Positions 5,593 to 6,783 of a DNA stretch of 6,783 nucleotides are shown here, one piece after another; position 1 is the stretch's first letter, and every line of letters begins with the position of its first letter. The DNA comes from Campylobacterota bacterium (GTDB lineage: Bacteria > Campylobacterota > Campylobacteria > Campylobacterales > Sulfurovaceae), in contig JAUVCL010000106.1 of NCBI GenBank assembly GCA_030595845.1, positions 1 through 6,783 on the forward strand, read 5' to 3'. The translations under genes were made by a program, and so were the position numbers. Under the pieces are notes generated by a model, which was not told where the DNA came from, did no database searches, and worked only from the letters and a program-made list of their open reading frames with translations.

Positions 5593-6207
5593 CTACTTAT
5601 TTATCCAAGCATTTTCTTTTAAATTCTCATAAATATTTTCAGCCATTTGTCTATATCCTAATGCATTAGGGTGGATCTGGTCACTTTTAAGTGAAGGGTT
5701 AGAGAGTATGTCTGCCAGTAAACCGCTTATGAGAGGTACATTTTCTTCGTTGGCTATTTCCTCATAAAGAGACAGAGGTGAAAGGCCAAACAGTGTAAAG
5801 TTTGGTACTGAAATCAGCAACACATCAATGCCTTTTTCTTTTGCCATCTGTATCATTGTTTTTAGATTATTTTTAAGTACATCCATAGAGATTTGCTGCA
5901 TCATGTCATTTCCACCAATACAGAGTATCATCAATTTGATGGAAGGGTCTTTTAAAAGTTGTGGTAGACGTTTTAGTCCCCCTTGTGATGTCTCTGCAGG
6001 TATGCCTTCATTGATGACATTTAGACCTGTCATAGTACTTAAAATAGCAGGATAACTCTCTGTAGGCTTGGCATTGTATCCGTAAGTAAGGCTGTCACCA
6101 AATGCCAAGATAGAGTCTCGGGGATGTAAAGTTTGAATAGTTGAATCCTTTTTTGTAAAACTAAAAAGTATGAGTGTGATTGCTAGAGCAATAAGTATAT
6201 ATTTCAT
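5593..6207 (-). CDS. SGNH/GDSL-family esterase (TesA/arylesterase-like), membrane-anchored or exported
   Basis: The 204-aa product has all four SGNH blocks: GDSLTYG with the nucleophile Ser39 (block I), Gly68 in NEGIPAETSQGG (block II), GGND with Asn100 (block III), and DQIHPNALGY with Asp176 and His179 (block V). These predict a Ser-His-Asp hydrolase acting on ester or thioester bonds; the substrate cannot be read from the sequence. The N-terminus (residues 3-17) is hydrophobic after MK, without a clear cleavage site, so it is a signal peptide or a membrane anchor facing the periplasm. Its length matches TesA-like enzymes. The ATG at 6207 has AAGGAAG (6217-6211, minus strand) just upstream. 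It is transcribed alone, divergent from mutS2 and convergent with the propeller gene. TesA is the best-known relative, but a cell-wall or polysaccharide deacetylase role is equally possible. Confidence 0.9.
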   Translation of the reverse strand: MKYILIALAITLILFSFTKKDSTIQTLHPRDSILAFGDSLTYGYNAKPTESYPAILSTMTGLNVINEGIPAETSQGGLKRLPQLLKDPSIKLMILCIGGNDMMQQISMDVLKNNLKTMIQMAKEKGIDVLLISVPNFTLFGLSPLSLYEEIANEENVPLISGLLADILSNPSLKSDQIHPNALGYRQMAENIYENLKENAWINK

Positions 6208-6228
6208 AGACTTCCTTATGTTGAAAGT

Positions 6229-6241
6229 ATTATAGTATAAT
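6229..6241. promoter_or_regulatory. Back-to-back -10 boxes of a divergent promoter (esterase / mutS2)
   Basis: The 64-base spacer holds a TATAAT on the plus strand at 6236-6241 and another on the minus strand at 6234-6229, one base apart. Predicted starts are near 6248 for mutS2 and near 6222 for the esterase, leaving short leaders with a ribosome site each. No clear -35 boxes are present. If both are used, RNA polymerase could not occupy them together. Confidence 0.45.
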
Positions 6242-6257
6242 TCGAATAATTTAAAAC

Positions 6258-6263
6258 AGAGGA
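6258..6263 (+). promoter_or_regulatory. Ribosome binding site for the GTG start of mutS2
   Basis: AGAGGA lies eight bases before GTG 6272 and supports that non-ATG start; no ATG is available nearby in this frame at the conserved N-terminus. Confidence 0.65.
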
Positions 6264-6271
6264 AACTTTAG

Positions 6272-6783
6272 GTGTCAGCACAACAAATAAATGAAAAATC
6301 CATCATCCAAAAACTTGATCTTGATGGCTATATAGCGCAGTTTAAAAAGTTTCTTGCCAGAGAGAAACCTGTGGCGATGATGGGTGACATCAATCAGCAT
6401 TACCGTTATATACAGGCACTCTCCAAAGTACAATTTCCCATACCAAAGTCAGTACCCAATCTTGACAGAGAAATCAATATGATCAAAAAACAGAGTGTCC
6501 TCTCTTTGGATGAGATCTATGCTTTTGTCACCATGTTTTCGTATTTTAATACGTTAAATGCAGTGGGATTTACAGAGCCTCTTATCTCATGGATCAAAAG
6601 TATAGAGATCCCTGAGGAGATAGTAGAGATCATAGGATACTTTACAGAAGAGGGAACTATCAACCCTGAGAAAGACCCTGAACTTTTTAAACTTGAACGC
6701 GCTCTCAAACAAAATAAGATTGACATCAAAGAAATGCTTTATAAACTGGCGCACTCTTCGAAGCTCAGAGATTATCTGGTAGA
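6272..6783 (+). CDS. mutS2: MutS2-family DNA-binding ATPase/endonuclease, N-terminal part; 3' end beyond window
   Basis: An open frame of 170 codons from GTG 6272 runs off the right edge without a stop. The N-terminus (SIIQKLDLDGYIAQFKKFLA, then REKPVAMMGDINQHYRYI) and the later LHSSKL-like stretch, here AHSSKLRDYLV, match the Campylobacterota MutS2 form (C. jejuni Cj1052c type) from memory. This is the helical core/lever region; the ATPase Walker motifs and any Smr nuclease domain would lie outside the window. MutS2 proteins act in suppressing recombination, repair of oxidative damage or ribosome rescue in different bacteria, not in classical mismatch repair. Which role applies here cannot be told. 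The gene is led by its own candidate promoter, divergent from the esterase gene. Confidence 0.85.
   Translation, partial: MSAQQINEKSIIQKLDLDGYIAQFKKFLAREKPVAMMGDINQHYRYIQALSKVQFPIPKSVPNLDREINMIKKQSVLSLDEIYAFVTMFSYFNTLNAVGFTEPLISWIKSIEIPEEIVEIIGYFTEEGTINPEKDPELFKLERALKQNKIDIKEMLYKLAHSSKLRDYLV

Overview
The window looks like chromosomal DNA of a Campylobacterota (epsilonproteobacterial) bacterium close to Sulfurovum or Sulfurimonas. The reasons are AT-rich coding with AT-rich spacers, a MurC with the GAHGKSTT form of the ATP loop, a MutS2 N-terminus of the Campylobacter type, and TATAAT boxes without good -35 boxes. This placement rests on remembered protein families, not on a search.

Layout, left to right: (1) the C-terminal part of an S13 (PBP4/DacB-type) D-Ala-D-Ala carboxypeptidase carrying a C-terminal SPOR domain, plus strand, cut by the left edge. 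(2) A 326-base gene-free stretch (629-954), mostly a roughly 265-bp element with terminal inverted repeats (668-698 / 903-933) and internal inverted repeats whose pairings cross. (3) dapC, a PLP aminotransferase whose best start is a TTG just right of that element. (4) A short two-hairpin spacer. (5) A conserved-looking acidic 197-aa protein of unknown function. (6) A 171-base spacer with three REP-like palindromes, two forming a perfect 31-bp inverted repeat just before murC. (7) murC. (8) An exported protein of seven roughly 52-residue repeats, predicted to be a seven-bladed beta-propeller. (9) On the minus strand, a membrane-anchored or exported SGNH/GDSL esterase, convergent with the propeller gene and separated from it by a shared hairpin. 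(10) Divergent from it, the N-terminal 170 codons of mutS2, cut by the right edge and with a GTG start.

Three of the recognised genes serve peptidoglycan: DapC makes the meso-diaminopimelate precursor, MurC adds L-alanine to UDP-MurNAc, and the DacB-type enzyme trims or cuts finished peptidoglycan. They share a strand, but the spacers between them hold repeats and candidate promoters, so one transcript is not assured.

There is no CRISPR array, transposase, toxin-antitoxin pair, rRNA or tRNA, and I see no complete new multi-gene system. The least explained parts are non-coding: the inverted-repeat element before dapC and the palindrome cluster before murC. The propeller protein and the 197-aa protein are the least explained proteins.
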